Shown here one piece after another: positions 1 to 6,959 of a DNA stretch of 7,093 nucleotides. Position 1 is the first letter of the stretch, and every line of letters begins with the position of its first letter. Position numbers and translations under genes: made by a program. The notes beneath the pieces were generated by a model. That model saw only the letters and a program-made list of their open reading frames with translations. It did no database searches and was not told where the DNA came from. Origin of the DNA: Thermoanaerobacterales bacterium (GTDB lineage Bacteria; Bacillota; Thermosediminibacteria; Thermosediminibacterales; Tepidanaerobacteraceae); the NCBI GenBank assembly GCA_012841995.1, contig DUTQ01000073.1, positions 1 to 7,093 of the forward strand, in the 5' to 3' direction.

Positions 1-583
1 CAGGTATTCCATTTTCTCTGCAGTATGACAATAGATGATGCTTTGCAAATAAAACATCACAATTTTTAGCTGCACAGACATCGCTATAGCCATCTCCTAT
101 GTAGACAGCAAGGGCTTTATGTTTTTTTAGTTTTTTCATCAAACCGGTTTTACATGTACCACATTGCCCACAATCAGACTTGTATGTACATTCAATGTCT
201 AAAAAGTCTTTATCTGTAATCAACCTATTAGCAAAATAAGGCAGATCAGAAATTTGATATTTTTTAAGCACTGTTTTAATATTTACATCATAGCCATCAC
301 TTAAAATATATATATCATAGCCCTTTTGACGACAAAGATTAAGGAAGGGAATAAAGTGTGGATCTATCTCTATTTTTTCGGTTAAAAATTGTTTAAGTTT
401 TTTTTCATCGGCATCAAACAATTGTAAAATACCTCTGGAACAGTCTTCAGTGGTTATTTTACCTTCACGCCATGCCATCTCAAATCTTGTCCAATCTCCC
501 CTGGCAAAAGCCTCTGTTGTAGCTGTACATGTATCCTGTTTTGTGATAGTGCCATCAAAATCGATAAAAAAAGTTATATCCAT
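1..583 (-). CDS. HAD-family phosphatase, MtnX / phosphoserine-phosphatase-like (3' end cut off by window edge)
   Basis: This partial gene starts at ATG 583-581 and runs off base 1; 194 residues are visible and open throughout. It has the HAD motifs in order. Motif I is DFDGT (residues 8-12, nucleophile Asp8 and general acid Asp10). Motif II is Ser95 in ILSDGYD. Motif IV is GDGYSD (163-168) with metal-binding acids. Before motif IV lies a cysteine cluster, C138-x2-C141-x2-C144-K, recalling the CxxCK segment of the MtnX-like HAD-IB subgroup; Lys145 may be the motif III lysine. The family removes phosphate from small metabolites in the cytoplasm: MtnX acts in methionine salvage, SerB on phosphoserine. 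The substrate cannot be fixed here. An AGGAG ribosome site (594-598) lies 10 bases upstream, which supports this start. The gene follows purE by 41 bases without a terminator, so it is probably the third gene of the purK-purE transcript. The HAD call is firm; the subfamily is an inference. Confidence 0.85.
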   Translation of the reverse strand, partial: MDITFFIDFDGTITKQDTCTATTEAFARGDWTRFEMAWREGKITTEDCSRGILQLFDADEKKLKQFLTEKIEIDPHFIPFLNLCRQKGYDIYILSDGYDVNIKTVLKKYQISDLPYFANRLITDKDFLDIECTYKSDCGQCGTCKTGLMKKLKKHKALAVYIGDGYSDVCAAKNCDVLFAKHHLLSYCRENGIP

Positions 584-624
584 ATAAAAATCGCTCCTAA
601 AAGATATGACTTTCAACTGAAATA

Positions 625-1140
625 TTAAAGCCCATATTTTTCGTATCCTGTTGCTTCTAAGTGGAGAGCTTTTTGTTCTACCTGCTTTTTCATCATGTGC
701 TTGTAGTCTTTTATTCTTTGTTTTATAAGCGGATATTTTATTGACAGTATTTGTGCTGCCAAAATGCCAGCGTTTTTTGCATTATTAATAGCTACAGTTG
801 CTACAGGAACACCGCCAGGCATTTGGACGATAGATAAAAGCGAATCAAGGCCACTAAGACTGGAGGTCTTTACAGGTACACCGATGACTGGAAGTGGAGA
901 GATGGCAGCCACCATCCCAGGAAGATGAGCAGCACCGCCTGCACCAGCTATGATTACCTCAATACCTCTTTCGTCTGCCCTTTTAGCATACTCAAACATC
1001 CTTTCAGGTGTCCTATGTGCTGAAACGATGGTGATTTCGTATTTAACATCAAATTCTTCTAGTATTTTAGCTGCCTCAGACATGACCCCAAGATCTGAAT
1101 CGCTTCCCATTATTATGCCCACTAATGTTTTGCCTTCCAT
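625..1140 (-). CDS. purE: N5-carboxyaminoimidazole ribonucleotide mutase (PurE, class I)
   Basis: PurE moves the carboxyl group of N5-CAIR from nitrogen to C4 of the imidazole ring, giving CAIR, in cytoplasmic de novo purine synthesis. At 171 residues it has the usual class I length. Visible signatures are the phosphate-binding GSDSD (12-16), SAHRTP (40-45) with the catalytic His42, the [12 protein letters not shown] segment (65-76), and the stretch at 91-113 with [17 protein letters not shown]. Pairing with purK agrees with a class I mutase working on N5-CAIR rather than a class II enzyme working directly on AIR. The start lies 1 base after the purK stop, and its ribosome site AGGAGGT is inside the purK 3' end, so the two are probably translationally coupled. 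The C-terminus (about 150-171) is a lysine-rich helix-like tail, common in the family. No other pur genes are in the window. Confidence 0.97.
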   Translation of the reverse strand: MEGKTLVGIIMGSDSDLGVMSEAAKILEEFDVKYEITIVSAHRTPERMFEYAKRADERGIEVIIAGAGGAAHLPGMVAAISPLPVIGVPVKTSSLSGLDSLLSIVQMPGGVPVATVAINNAKNAGILAAQILSIKYPLIKQRIKDYKHMMKKQVEQKALHLEATGYEKYGL

Positions 1141-1141
1141 T

Positions 1142-2287
1142 TTAATTACCTCCTGAAATTACTTTTAAAACTTGTTTAATATGTCTACCCTTCTCAATTG
1201 CACTTTCAATATCACTATCAACTATAGTTACATGACCCATTTTACGATATGGCTTTGTGACCTTTTTTCCATATATGTGGACATTTGCCCCTGGTATTTT
1301 GAGAACGTCTTCTAACCCTTCATAAATGGGTTTTCCTTCATAACCCTCTGCACCTAGAATATTTACCATTACTGAAGGAATAATTAAATCTGTTGCACCT
1401 AATGGCAGATTCATAATAGCCCGTAGATGTTGTTCGAACTGAGAAGTGATACATGCTTCAATGGTATAATGTCCCGAGTTGTGGGGTCTAGGGGCTATTT
1501 CATTTACCATGACACTGCCATCTTTTGTAACAAACATCTCTATGCCAAAAACACCTACTCCTTTGAGCACTTCAACACAGTTTACGGCAATATCGATAGC
1601 TTGTTTTTGCACCTTTTTGTCAATCCTAGCCGGAGCTATGGTTGAATCACATATATTTGCCTTTGTATCGAATATCATTTCAACAACAGGGTAGCATTTT
1701 ATTTCTCCTTGAGAGTTTCTTGACACCATTACGGCGAGTTCTTTTTCAAAGTCAATTTGTTCTTCTAAAAAAGACTCACATTTTAAACTGTTTTTTATAT
1801 CGTCAGCGTTGTGAATGACAAAAACACCTCGGCCGTCATAGCCGCCTTTGCACGCTTTTTGAACAGCCGGCAAACCAAAGCTTGTAAGAGCTGATGCTAA
1901 ATCTCCATCTACTTTTTGCCATTTTGCAGTTGGAATGTTGTTATCTGTAAGCATTTGTTTCTGTTTTGATTTATCTTGTATTATTTCCAGTACATATGGT
2001 GAAGGATAAATTTTGTAACCCTTTTGTTCCAGCTCTTTTAACACTTCCACGTTGATGTGCTCGATCTCATAGGTAGTTATGTCACAAGAACTTGCAAGCT
2101 GTTTTATACTTTCCTCATCATAAAAATCTGAAACAATCTGTCTATCTGCTATCTGACCTGCGGGAGAATCTGGTGTTGGATCGATAACGGCAACATATAG
2201 CCCCATTCTTTTAGCTGCTTGAATGAGCATTTTGCCCAGTTGACCGCCTCCGACGATTCCAATCTTTAAATCTGTAGAAAAGTCCAT
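1142..2287 (-). CDS. purK: N5-carboxyaminoimidazole ribonucleotide synthetase (PurK)
   Basis: PurK joins bicarbonate to AIR using ATP, giving N5-CAIR for PurE. The 381 residues match the usual length and the ATP-grasp layout. The N-terminal fold carries GGGQLG (13-18). The linker motif is QDKSKQK (104-110). The ATP-grasp domain has the glycine loop KGGYDGRG (147-154), the EEQIDFEKE segment (175-183), and the metal- and ATP-binding [12 protein letters not shown] stretch (262-273). The C-terminal lid has YGK (339-341) and RKMGHVT (348-354). The start is supported by GGAGGT (2301-2296), 8 bases upstream. It is the first gene of the minus-strand group, and its leader contains a long terminator-like hairpin (2368-2438), so attenuation of the purine genes is possible. 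No known purine or PRPP riboswitch could be recognised in the leader. Confidence 0.97.
   Translation of the reverse strand: MDFSTDLKIGIVGGGQLGKMLIQAAKRMGLYVAVIDPTPDSPAGQIADRQIVSDFYDEESIKQLASSCDITTYEIEHINVEVLKELEQKGYKIYPSPYVLEIIQDKSKQKQMLTDNNIPTAKWQKVDGDLASALTSFGLPAVQKACKGGYDGRGVFVIHNADDIKNSLKCESFLEEQIDFEKELAVMVSRNSQGEIKCYPVVEMIFDTKANICDSTIAPARIDKKVQKQAIDIAVNCVEVLKGVGVFGIEMFVTKDGSVMVNEIAPRPHNSGHYTIEACITSQFEQHLRAIMNLPLGATDLIIPSVMVNILGAEGYEGKPIYEGLEDVLKIPGANVHIYGKKVTKPYRKMGHVTIVDSDIESAIEKGRHIKQVLKVISGGN
1148..1154 (-). promoter_or_regulatory. purE ribosome binding site inside the end of purK
   Basis: On the minus strand this reads AGGAGGT, 7 bases before the purE ATG (1140-1138). It overlaps the last codons of purK, whose TAA is at 1144-1142. 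Ribosomes finishing purK are therefore placed to restart on purE, which would keep the two products in balance. Confidence 0.9.
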
Positions 2288-2367
2288 TTTTTAAAACCTC
2301 CAATTGGAATAAGACGATATGATACATTATTAATATGATATCCTTTTGTGTTATTTTGTGCAATACC

Positions 2368-2438
2368 AAAACAAAACCTGCCGAAGGTTAACTATCGATA
2401 CCAATTAGGATACGGTACCTTGCTAACCACCGACAGGT
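2368..2438 (-). terminator. Long hairpin plus T-tract in the purK leader: candidate attenuator
   Basis: Read on the minus strand, ACCTGTCG (2438-2431) pairs with CGGCAGGT (2383-2376). Inside it GGTTA (2428-2424) pairs with TAACC (2390-2386), and then GGTACC (2419-2414) pairs with GGTATC (2402-2397) around an 11-base loop. The outer arm is followed by TTTTGTTTT (2376-2368). Two pairs are G-U wobbles on the minus strand but C-A mismatches on the plus strand, so the RNA most likely comes from the minus strand. No gene ends upstream in that direction (ku is divergent). It lies 80 bases before purK, so a leader attenuator or riboswitch expression platform is the best reading. The ligand, if any, is unknown. 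Confidence 0.55.
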
Positions 2439-2478
2439 AATTATATTGTCCCCCGAAAATACAGGCTTATGTTTATAA

Positions 2479-2502
2479 TATTTTGGTAAAGCTTCCAAAA
2501 TA
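2479..2502. repeat. Perfect 8 bp inverted repeat upstream of ku
   Basis: TATTTTGG (2479-2486) and CCAAAATA (2495-2502) form a perfect inverted repeat around an 8-base spacer containing AAGCTT. It overlaps the last base of a TATAAT hexamer (2474-2479) that could be a -10 element for ku, although no convincing -35 lies at normal distance. It could be a repressor operator or a weak hairpin in the ku leader. It is AT-rich and could arise by chance. Confidence 0.35.
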
Positions 2503-2570
2503 ATATTAATCTTTCTTGTTTAAACAAATCTTAAATTGGAATATTAAAACTAAAGGGGTGATAAAGAAAA

Positions 2571-3383
2571 ATGAGAGCTATGTGGAGAGGTTCTATAAGC
2601 TTTGGGCTTGTGAATGTTCCTATTAAGATGTATGCTGCAACAGAACGAAAGGATATAAGTTTTAGGCAGATCCATAAAGAGTGCGGTACACCAATAAAAT
2701 ACGAAAAGGTGTGCCCTACTTGTGGCCGAAAGATTGAGGAAGAAGAAATCGTCCGGGGATATGAGTATGAAAAAGGGAAATATGTAATCATACGTGATGA
2801 AGATTTAGAGCAAATTCCAGATGAAAAAACCCGCACAATAGACATCATAGATTTTGTAAACCTTGAGGATATTGATCCAATATATTTTGCCAACTCGTAT
2901 TTTTTAGGGCCTGAAGAAACAGGGCAGAAAGCCTATGTATTATTGAGAAAGGCAATGCAAGAGGGGAATAAAATTGCCATAGCGAAGGTCGTGATAAGGA
3001 CAAAACAGAGCCTAGCATGTCTACGCCCTTATAAGGAGAAACACCTTATAATGGAAACAATGTTTTTTCCAGATGAAGTGAGAAAGGTGGAAGACATTCC
3101 TGTAATTGAGGATGTAAAGTTTCATGAAAATGAGATAAAAATGGCTGTTCAACTTGTAGGCTCACTTTCAACAAAATTTGACCCATCAAAATACACTGAT
3201 GATTACAGAAAGGCCATGCTTGACGTGATAACTGCAAAGCTTGAAGGTCAAGAAATAACCGTTCCAGCTCCAAGAGAAGAGAAGGTTGTTGACCTCATGG
3301 AGGCATTAAAGGCCAGTTTGGCCCTTGCCGAAAAAGAGAAACAAAGGGAGCAAGGTAGTGTAGCAGGAAAAGCCATGCCTTAA
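2571..3383 (+). CDS. ku: Ku, DNA double-strand break end-binding protein (NHEJ)
   Basis: Bacterial Ku forms a homodimeric ring that threads onto broken DNA ends and recruits a LigD-type ligase for non-homologous end joining. The 270 residues match the typical bacterial Ku length. The N-terminus carries the family opening MWRGSISFGLVNVPIK (4-19), followed by FRQIHKECG (31-39), RGYEYEKGKYV (62-72), and the bridge region YFLGPEETGQKAYVLL (110-125). Later come LRPY (151-154) and MLDVITAKLEG (216-226). The region after about 235 is a short Glu/Lys-rich tail, the usual place for ligase contact. H35-x2-C38 and C48-x2-C51 could form a metal site. The start is set by AAGGGGTGAT ending about 8 bases upstream. 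It diverges from purK. The next plus-strand gene follows after 61 bases with no terminator, so it may head an operon. No full ligase gene lies in the window, but see the partial frame at 6960. Confidence 0.96.
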   Translation: MRAMWRGSISFGLVNVPIKMYAATERKDISFRQIHKECGTPIKYEKVCPTCGRKIEEEEIVRGYEYEKGKYVIIRDEDLEQIPDEKTRTIDIIDFVNLEDIDPIYFANSYFLGPEETGQKAYVLLRKAMQEGNKIAIAKVVIRTKQSLACLRPYKEKHLIMETMFFPDEVRKVEDIPVIEDVKFHENEIKMAVQLVGSLSTKFDPSKYTDDYRKAMLDVITAKLEGQEITVPAPREEKVVDLMEALKASLALAEKEKQREQGSVAGKAMP

Positions 3384-3426
3384 AGAGAATACATTATTTT
3401 ATATGAACCCGTATTTTTACATAAAA

Positions 3427-3434
3427 AAGGAGGG
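3427..3434 (+). promoter_or_regulatory. Ribosome binding site fixing the start of the MobB-like gene
   Basis: AAGGAGGG lies 10 bases before the ATG at 3445. A longer in-frame start exists at 3403, but it lacks a comparable site, and its extra 14 residues precede the normal beta-strand opening (MKVFSVFG) of this P-loop family. The ATG at 3445 is therefore preferred. Confidence 0.85.
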
Positions 3435-3444
3435 CGTTTTTTAT

Positions 3445-4179
3445 ATGAAAGTATTTTCTGTTTTTGGAGTTAGCTCATCAGGGAAAACTACGACAATTGA
3501 AAATATAATAAAGGAACTGAAACGCCGTGAGTTTAGTGTTGGGATTATTAAAGAAGTAAATTCAGATGCATCTGTCAGCGAAAGTGGGGGTTCAAATACA
3601 TATGATTATAGGGATATTGGGTCTGAACTAGTCGCAACTAGGGGATGTCATGGCACAGATATTTTATTTACCGAAAAATTGTCTGTTGAAAATATGTTGA
3701 GGTTTTTTAACCAGGATTACGTAGTGATGGAAGGGATAATAGATACTGAAACACCTAAAATCTTATGTATCGACGAAACTGGAGAACTTCCTGAAGAGAT
3801 TGATGACACAGTTTTTGCCATAAGTGGTATTATAAGCAAAATAAAGGAATACAAAGGCATACCGATAATAAATGTTGTAGATGATGTGAAGACATTAGTA
3901 GACCTTATACAAGAGAAGGTCTTTGAGAAACTGCCTGGCATCAATTGTGGAAAATGTGGGGGAGACTGTCGCCAAATGGCAGCAGATATTTTAAAAGGAA
4001 ATGCTACAAGAAAAGACTGTAAAGTCACTCAAGAATCTGTAGAAGTCTACATAGACAATAAGCCAATGCCTTTGATACCATTTGTAAAAGACATTGTAGA
4101 ATCTGTAGTGAAAGGAGTGCTTTCTCCATTAAAAGGCTACAAAGATGGTGACATAACAATAAAAGTACGTAAAAGATAG
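3445..4179 (+). CDS. MobB-like P-loop NTPase with C-terminal four-cysteine Fe-S domain
   Basis: The protein has 244 residues from the preferred start (258 if ATG 3403 is used). Residues 1-110 resemble MobB, the GTP-binding partner in molybdopterin dinucleotide synthesis: a Walker A loop GVSSSGKTT (8-16), VGIIKE (32-37) where MobB usually has KH, the YDYRDIGSE segment (53-61), and VVMEGI (93-98) as a Walker B-like strand. Residues 165-192 hold C168-x2-C171-x3-C175-x16-C192. This is close to the [4Fe-4S] motif of the corrinoid Fe-S protein large subunit and related corrinoid redox partners (usually C-x2-C-x4-C-x16-C). The C-terminus (about 205-240) is a conserved-looking PFVKDIVESVVKG helix ending in a basic strand. 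It lies 60 bases upstream of a corrinoid-protein activator. I infer a nucleotide-dependent electron-transfer or loading role in corrinoid reactivation rather than molybdenum cofactor synthesis; no molybdopterin genes are nearby. The domain calls are firm, the role is an inference. Confidence 0.8.
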   Translation: MKVFSVFGVSSSGKTTTIENIIKELKRREFSVGIIKEVNSDASVSESGGSNTYDYRDIGSELVATRGCHGTDILFTEKLSVENMLRFFNQDYVVMEGIIDTETPKILCIDETGELPEEIDDTVFAISGIISKIKEYKGIPIINVVDDVKTLVDLIQEKVFEKLPGINCGKCGGDCRQMAADILKGNATRKDCKVTQESVEVYIDNKPMPLIPFVKDIVESVVKGVLSPLKGYKDGDITIKVRKR

Positions 4180-4239
4180 CTGTATATAAAACACTTAATG
4201 ATGACCCAGTGTGTGGTGTAATAGAAACGGGGTAGTAAT

Positions 4240-6750
4240 ATGCGCATTTTAAAGTTGCCTGTAGAGATTGATGATAAAATTGTTTTAGAGTATTTAGGGT
4301 ATAAAGATTCAGCAAAAGCCCCATTCGATGTGTTGGGGCGAGTTGAAAAATGCATTAAAAAATCACTTGATATTATAGAGTCAAGGGTTTGCTATGATAA
4401 ATTAAAGTTTGACGTTGATTTGGCAGCAAGGAGACTTATTTTTCCCAATGGGGAATTTTTTTCAGGGGATTACGTAGTAAAAAAGCTTGCCAAGGCCGAT
4501 TACTTGATTTTGGCTGTGGCTACAATAGGGAAACAAATTGAACGGTTGTCTACTGAATGTTTTTCCAAAGGCCATGTACTAGATGCATTAATATTTGATT
4601 GTATAGGCAATGTGGCATTGGATTCTTTAATGGCGGCATTCTGGAGTGCTCTTACCCTTGATGCAAAAAGGCGAGGTTTTGGTGTCACCAATTTCATAAG
4701 CCCAGGACAAAACGTTTGGGATATAAGAGAGCAAGCTGTAATATTTAAATTGATCGACCCTTTATCTATTGGTGTAAGATTAAATGAAAGCCTTATGATG
4801 AGCCCTGAAAAATCCCTTGCGGTCGTTTGTGGGGTGGGCAAGAAGATAAAGACAGCTGGAGAAACCATTAGTTGTGATGAATGTGGCATGGAAAACTGTT
4901 CTTACAAAAAGAAAAATGGCCAGGCAAGGCAAGTAAAGATTTATGTTTACTTTGGGAATGAAAAAAAGCAAATCTTGGCAAGGCAAGGTGAAAACCTGTT
5001 TGAGATATTAACGAAAAACAATCTCAATATCCCGGGGAGCTGTGGAGGTAAACACACATGTGGCAAGTGCAAAGTCAAGATAAAAACAAAAAATCAGCTG
5101 TCAATAATGGAAGAAGAAAGGCATTTTTTAAATGAACATGATATTAAAAACCATATACGCCTTGCTTGTTTTTGCGATGTCAATTCAGATATGGCTGTTT
5201 TTGTTCCCCAAACAAATCCGGCAAAGATTCTTGTAAAAAGTGAAGGAATAAGAAAAGACAGTTTTTGCTTTAATCCGCGAATAAAGAGGGCCAATATAGC
5301 CACCGAACCGCCATCTATTGACGACCAAAGAGATGATTTAACCAAGCTAAAACATGTTCTTGGGGCAAAGCATTTAAAAGTGCCGGTAAAAGTATTAAAA
5401 GAGCTTCCGGAAGTAATGCGTAAGAGTGATTTTGATATTTCAGGTGTTATCAGGGGAAACGAATTGCTATCAATGTCTAACTCACACGGAAGCGATATGT
5501 ATGGTGTTGCAGTAGACATTGGAACTACTACATTAGTCGCATATCTTGTTGACATGGCAACCGGTCAACAAAAAGGTGTATATTCATGTCTTAACCCTCA
5601 AAGGATTTACGGAGCTGATGTCATTTCAAGAATAAATCATACCATAGAGGCGGATGGTGGATTAGAGAGGTTAAACAACTTAATGATTAAGGAAATTAAC
5701 GCTATAATAGAATACTTTTGTAATGAGTACAATATGGCTCGAGAACACATATATGAGATGACATTTGTGGGTAATACTACTATGATACACCTTTTGCTGG
5801 GGGTTTCATGTAAAGGTATAGCAAGTGCCCCATATAACCCGGCCTTTTTAAAATCCTTTGAAATTAAAGCCAAAGAGCTTGGAATTAAAATAAACCCAGA
5901 AGGCTACATAATTACACTTCCACTTATATCCGGTTTTATAGGTGGAGATACAATAGGCTGTATACTTGCCAGTAGAATGTATGCAGATGATAAAATAAGT
6001 CTTTTATTTGATATAGGCACTAATGGAGAGATGGTAATTGGAAACAAACAGAATATGTTAGCATGTTCTACGGCAGCAGGTCCAGCATTAGAAGGTGCAA
6101 ATATCACCTTTGGTACAGGCGGGATTGAAGGTGCTATAGATAGCGTTGATTTTGGGGAAGACGTTTTATATACAACTATAAATGATGCAGATCCGATAGG
6201 CATCTGCGGCTCTGGAGTAATAGATATAATAGCCCAACTTCTCCGATATGGGATTATAGATAATACTGGAAAGTTTAAAAGTAAGCAAGAACTTGAGAAT
6301 ATTAATCATCTGATTAGAGAAAGGCTCATAGACTTTAATGGTATCAAGGCATTTTTAATTGATGAAAAATCCGGCATTTGCTTTACCCAAAGAGATATAA
6401 GAGAGGTTCAACTTGCAAAGGCAGCTATATATGCGGGGATAAAGATATTGACAGATGAAATGGGTGTGAGCTTTGATGAAATAAATAAGGTCTTTCTTGC
6501 CGGAGGCTTTGGAAATTATATAAATGTGAAAAATGCCGCTGCTATAGGTCTTATTCCAAGAGAATTACAAAACAAGGTAATTCCCATTGGAAACGGTGCA
6601 GGAATTGGAGCTATCAATACTTTAATTTCCCATGAGGAACTGAAAGCAACACAACTTATTAAAGATAAAATAGAATATATTGAGCTATCTACTACACCAT
6701 CTTTTGAGAAAATATTTATCAATTCAATGAGCTTTAACTATTGTCTTTAA
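4240..6750 (+). CDS. RACo-type reductive activator of corrinoid proteins, fused to a methionine-synthase-activation-like domain
   Basis: The 836-residue protein appears to have three modules. Residues 1-225 resemble stand-alone B12-dependent methionine synthase activation proteins: the AATLG-like strand VATIGKQIERL (93-103), FISPG (152-156), IGVRLNESLMMSPEKS (177-192), and a closing cysteine set C212, C215, C220. Residues 231-325 are a plant-type [2Fe-2S] ferredoxin domain with C268-x5-C274-x2-C277 and C310 in RLAC. Residues 420-836 are an ASKHA ATPase of the RACo/DUF4445 type: VDIGTTTL (425-432), FVGNTTMIHLLLG (509-521), FDIGTNGEM (590-598), ICGSGVID (655-662), FTQRDIREVQLAKAAI (715-730), FLAGGFGN (752-759) and GNGAGIGA (784-791). 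RACo proteins use ATP to drive an electron from the [2Fe-2S] cluster onto Co(II) of an inactivated corrinoid protein. RACo proteins are usually about 630 residues, so the first module is the unusual addition. An in-frame stop at 4222 rules out a longer start; the ribosome site (GGGG, 4229-4232) is weak. The target, MetH or another corrinoid methyl carrier, is not in the window. Confidence 0.9.
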   Translation: MRILKLPVEIDDKIVLEYLGYKDSAKAPFDVLGRVEKCIKKSLDIIESRVCYDKLKFDVDLAARRLIFPNGEFFSGDYVVKKLAKADYLILAVATIGKQIERLSTECFSKGHVLDALIFDCIGNVALDSLMAAFWSALTLDAKRRGFGVTNFISPGQNVWDIREQAVIFKLIDPLSIGVRLNESLMMSPEKSLAVVCGVGKKIKTAGETISCDECGMENCSYKKKNGQARQVKIYVYFGNEKKQILARQGENLFEILTKNNLNIPGSCGGKHTCGKCKVKIKTKNQLSIMEEERHFLNEHDIKNHIRLACFCDVNSDMAVFVPQTNPAKILVKSEGIRKDSFCFNPRIKRANIATEPPSIDDQRDDLTKLKHVLGAKHLKVPVKVLKELPEVMRKSDFDISGVIRGNELLSMSNSHGSDMYGVAVDIGTTTLVAYLVDMATGQQKGVYSCLNPQRIYGADVISRINHTIEADGGLERLNNLMIKEINAIIEYFCNEYNMAREHIYEMTFVGNTTMIHLLLGVSCKGIASAPYNPAFLKSFEIKAKELGIKINPEGYIITLPLISGFIGGDTIGCILASRMYADDKISLLFDIGTNGEMVIGNKQNMLACSTAAGPALEGANITFGTGGIEGAIDSVDFGEDVLYTTINDADPIGICGSGVIDIIAQLLRYGIIDNTGKFKSKQELENINHLIRERLIDFNGIKAFLIDEKSGICFTQRDIREVQLAKAAIYAGIKILTDEMGVSFDEINKVFLAGGFGNYINVKNAAAIGLIPRELQNKVIPIGNGAGIGAINTLISHEELKATQLIKDKIEYIELSTTPSFEKIFINSMSFNYCL

Positions 6751-6790
6751 CTGGAGTTGCTTTCTTCACCGAAATTAAATAAGAATTTAC

Positions 6791-6823
6791 ATAAGCCATG
6801 ATAGTCTTGGCTTATTTATTTTT
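6791..6823 (+). terminator. Intrinsic terminator after the corrinoid activator gene
   Basis: ATAAGCCA (6791-6798) and TGGCTTAT (6808-6815) form a perfect 8 bp stem with a 9-base loop. It is followed by TTATTTTT (6816-6823). It lies 40 bases after the stop codon at 6750 and probably ends the ku-to-activator transcript. Confidence 0.8.
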
Positions 6824-6870
6824 GTATGAAAAATTTACTTATAGATGCATAATAAAGTTTTTTTAAAACT

Positions 6871-6900
6871 GAATTTTGGATGTTATTATAACACATACTA
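6871..6900 (+). promoter_or_regulatory. Candidate sigma-G (forespore) type promoter
   Basis: GAATT (6871-6875) and CATACTA (6894-6900) are separated by exactly 18 bases. The Bacillus sigma-G pattern, as I recall it, is about GHATR, 18 bases, CATNHTA, so the -10 is a full match and the -35 misses one base. A start site near 6907 would give a leader of about 50 bases before the TTG at 6960. A sigma-A alternative (TTGGAT 6876-6881, TACTAT 6899-6904, 17-base spacing) is weaker. The site lies after the terminator, so the downstream gene has its own promoter region. Confidence 0.45.
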
Positions 6901-6944
6901 CTATGAAGTAATGAGCATAATTTTATCAGCAGCTTTAACAACTC

Positions 6945-6950
6945 GGGAGG
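6945..6950 (+). promoter_or_regulatory. Ribosome binding site for the TTG-started frame
   Basis: GGGAGG lies 9 bases before TTG 6960-6962. There is no in-frame ATG close by, so the strength and spacing of this site are what support a TTG start for the cut-off gene. Confidence 0.7.
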
Positions 6951-6959
6951 ATAATACTA

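Noticed and set aside
611..622. TTTCAACTGAAA palindrome between purE and the HAD gene
   Set aside because: Five-base arms with a 2-base centre and no T-tract; too short to separate from chance in AT-rich DNA.
2397..2419. UCCUAAU followed by UAU in the purK-leader loop, recalling the purine riboswitch core
   Set aside because: Only a few bases match. The second half of the purine aptamer (P3 stem and its joining segments) is absent, so this is likely chance.
2381..2457. Two CCGAA sequences (2381-2385 and 2453-2457) as possible PurR boxes
   Set aside because: They lack the flanking A/T pattern and the trailing C of the PurBox, and they are in the same orientation 72 bases apart rather than as a close inverted pair.
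2303..2543. ATTGGAATA repeated at 2303-2311 and 2535-2543
   Set aside because: A single 9-base AT-rich repeat near two ribosome sites; likely chance, and no further copies were seen.
3403..3444. Longer start for the MobB-like gene at ATG 3403
   Set aside because: There is no good ribosome site before it, the true site AAGGAGGG lies inside this extension, and the extra residues do not fit the family start.
4184..4216. ACACT/AGTGT inverted repeat between the MobB-like gene and the activator
   Set aside because: Only 5 bp with a long loop and no T-tract; not convincing as a terminator or operator.
5094..5555. Long minus-strand open frames opposite the activator and the MobB-like gene
   Set aside because: They lie fully inside well-supported genes, have no recognisable domains and no clear ribosome sites, so they are antisense shadows.
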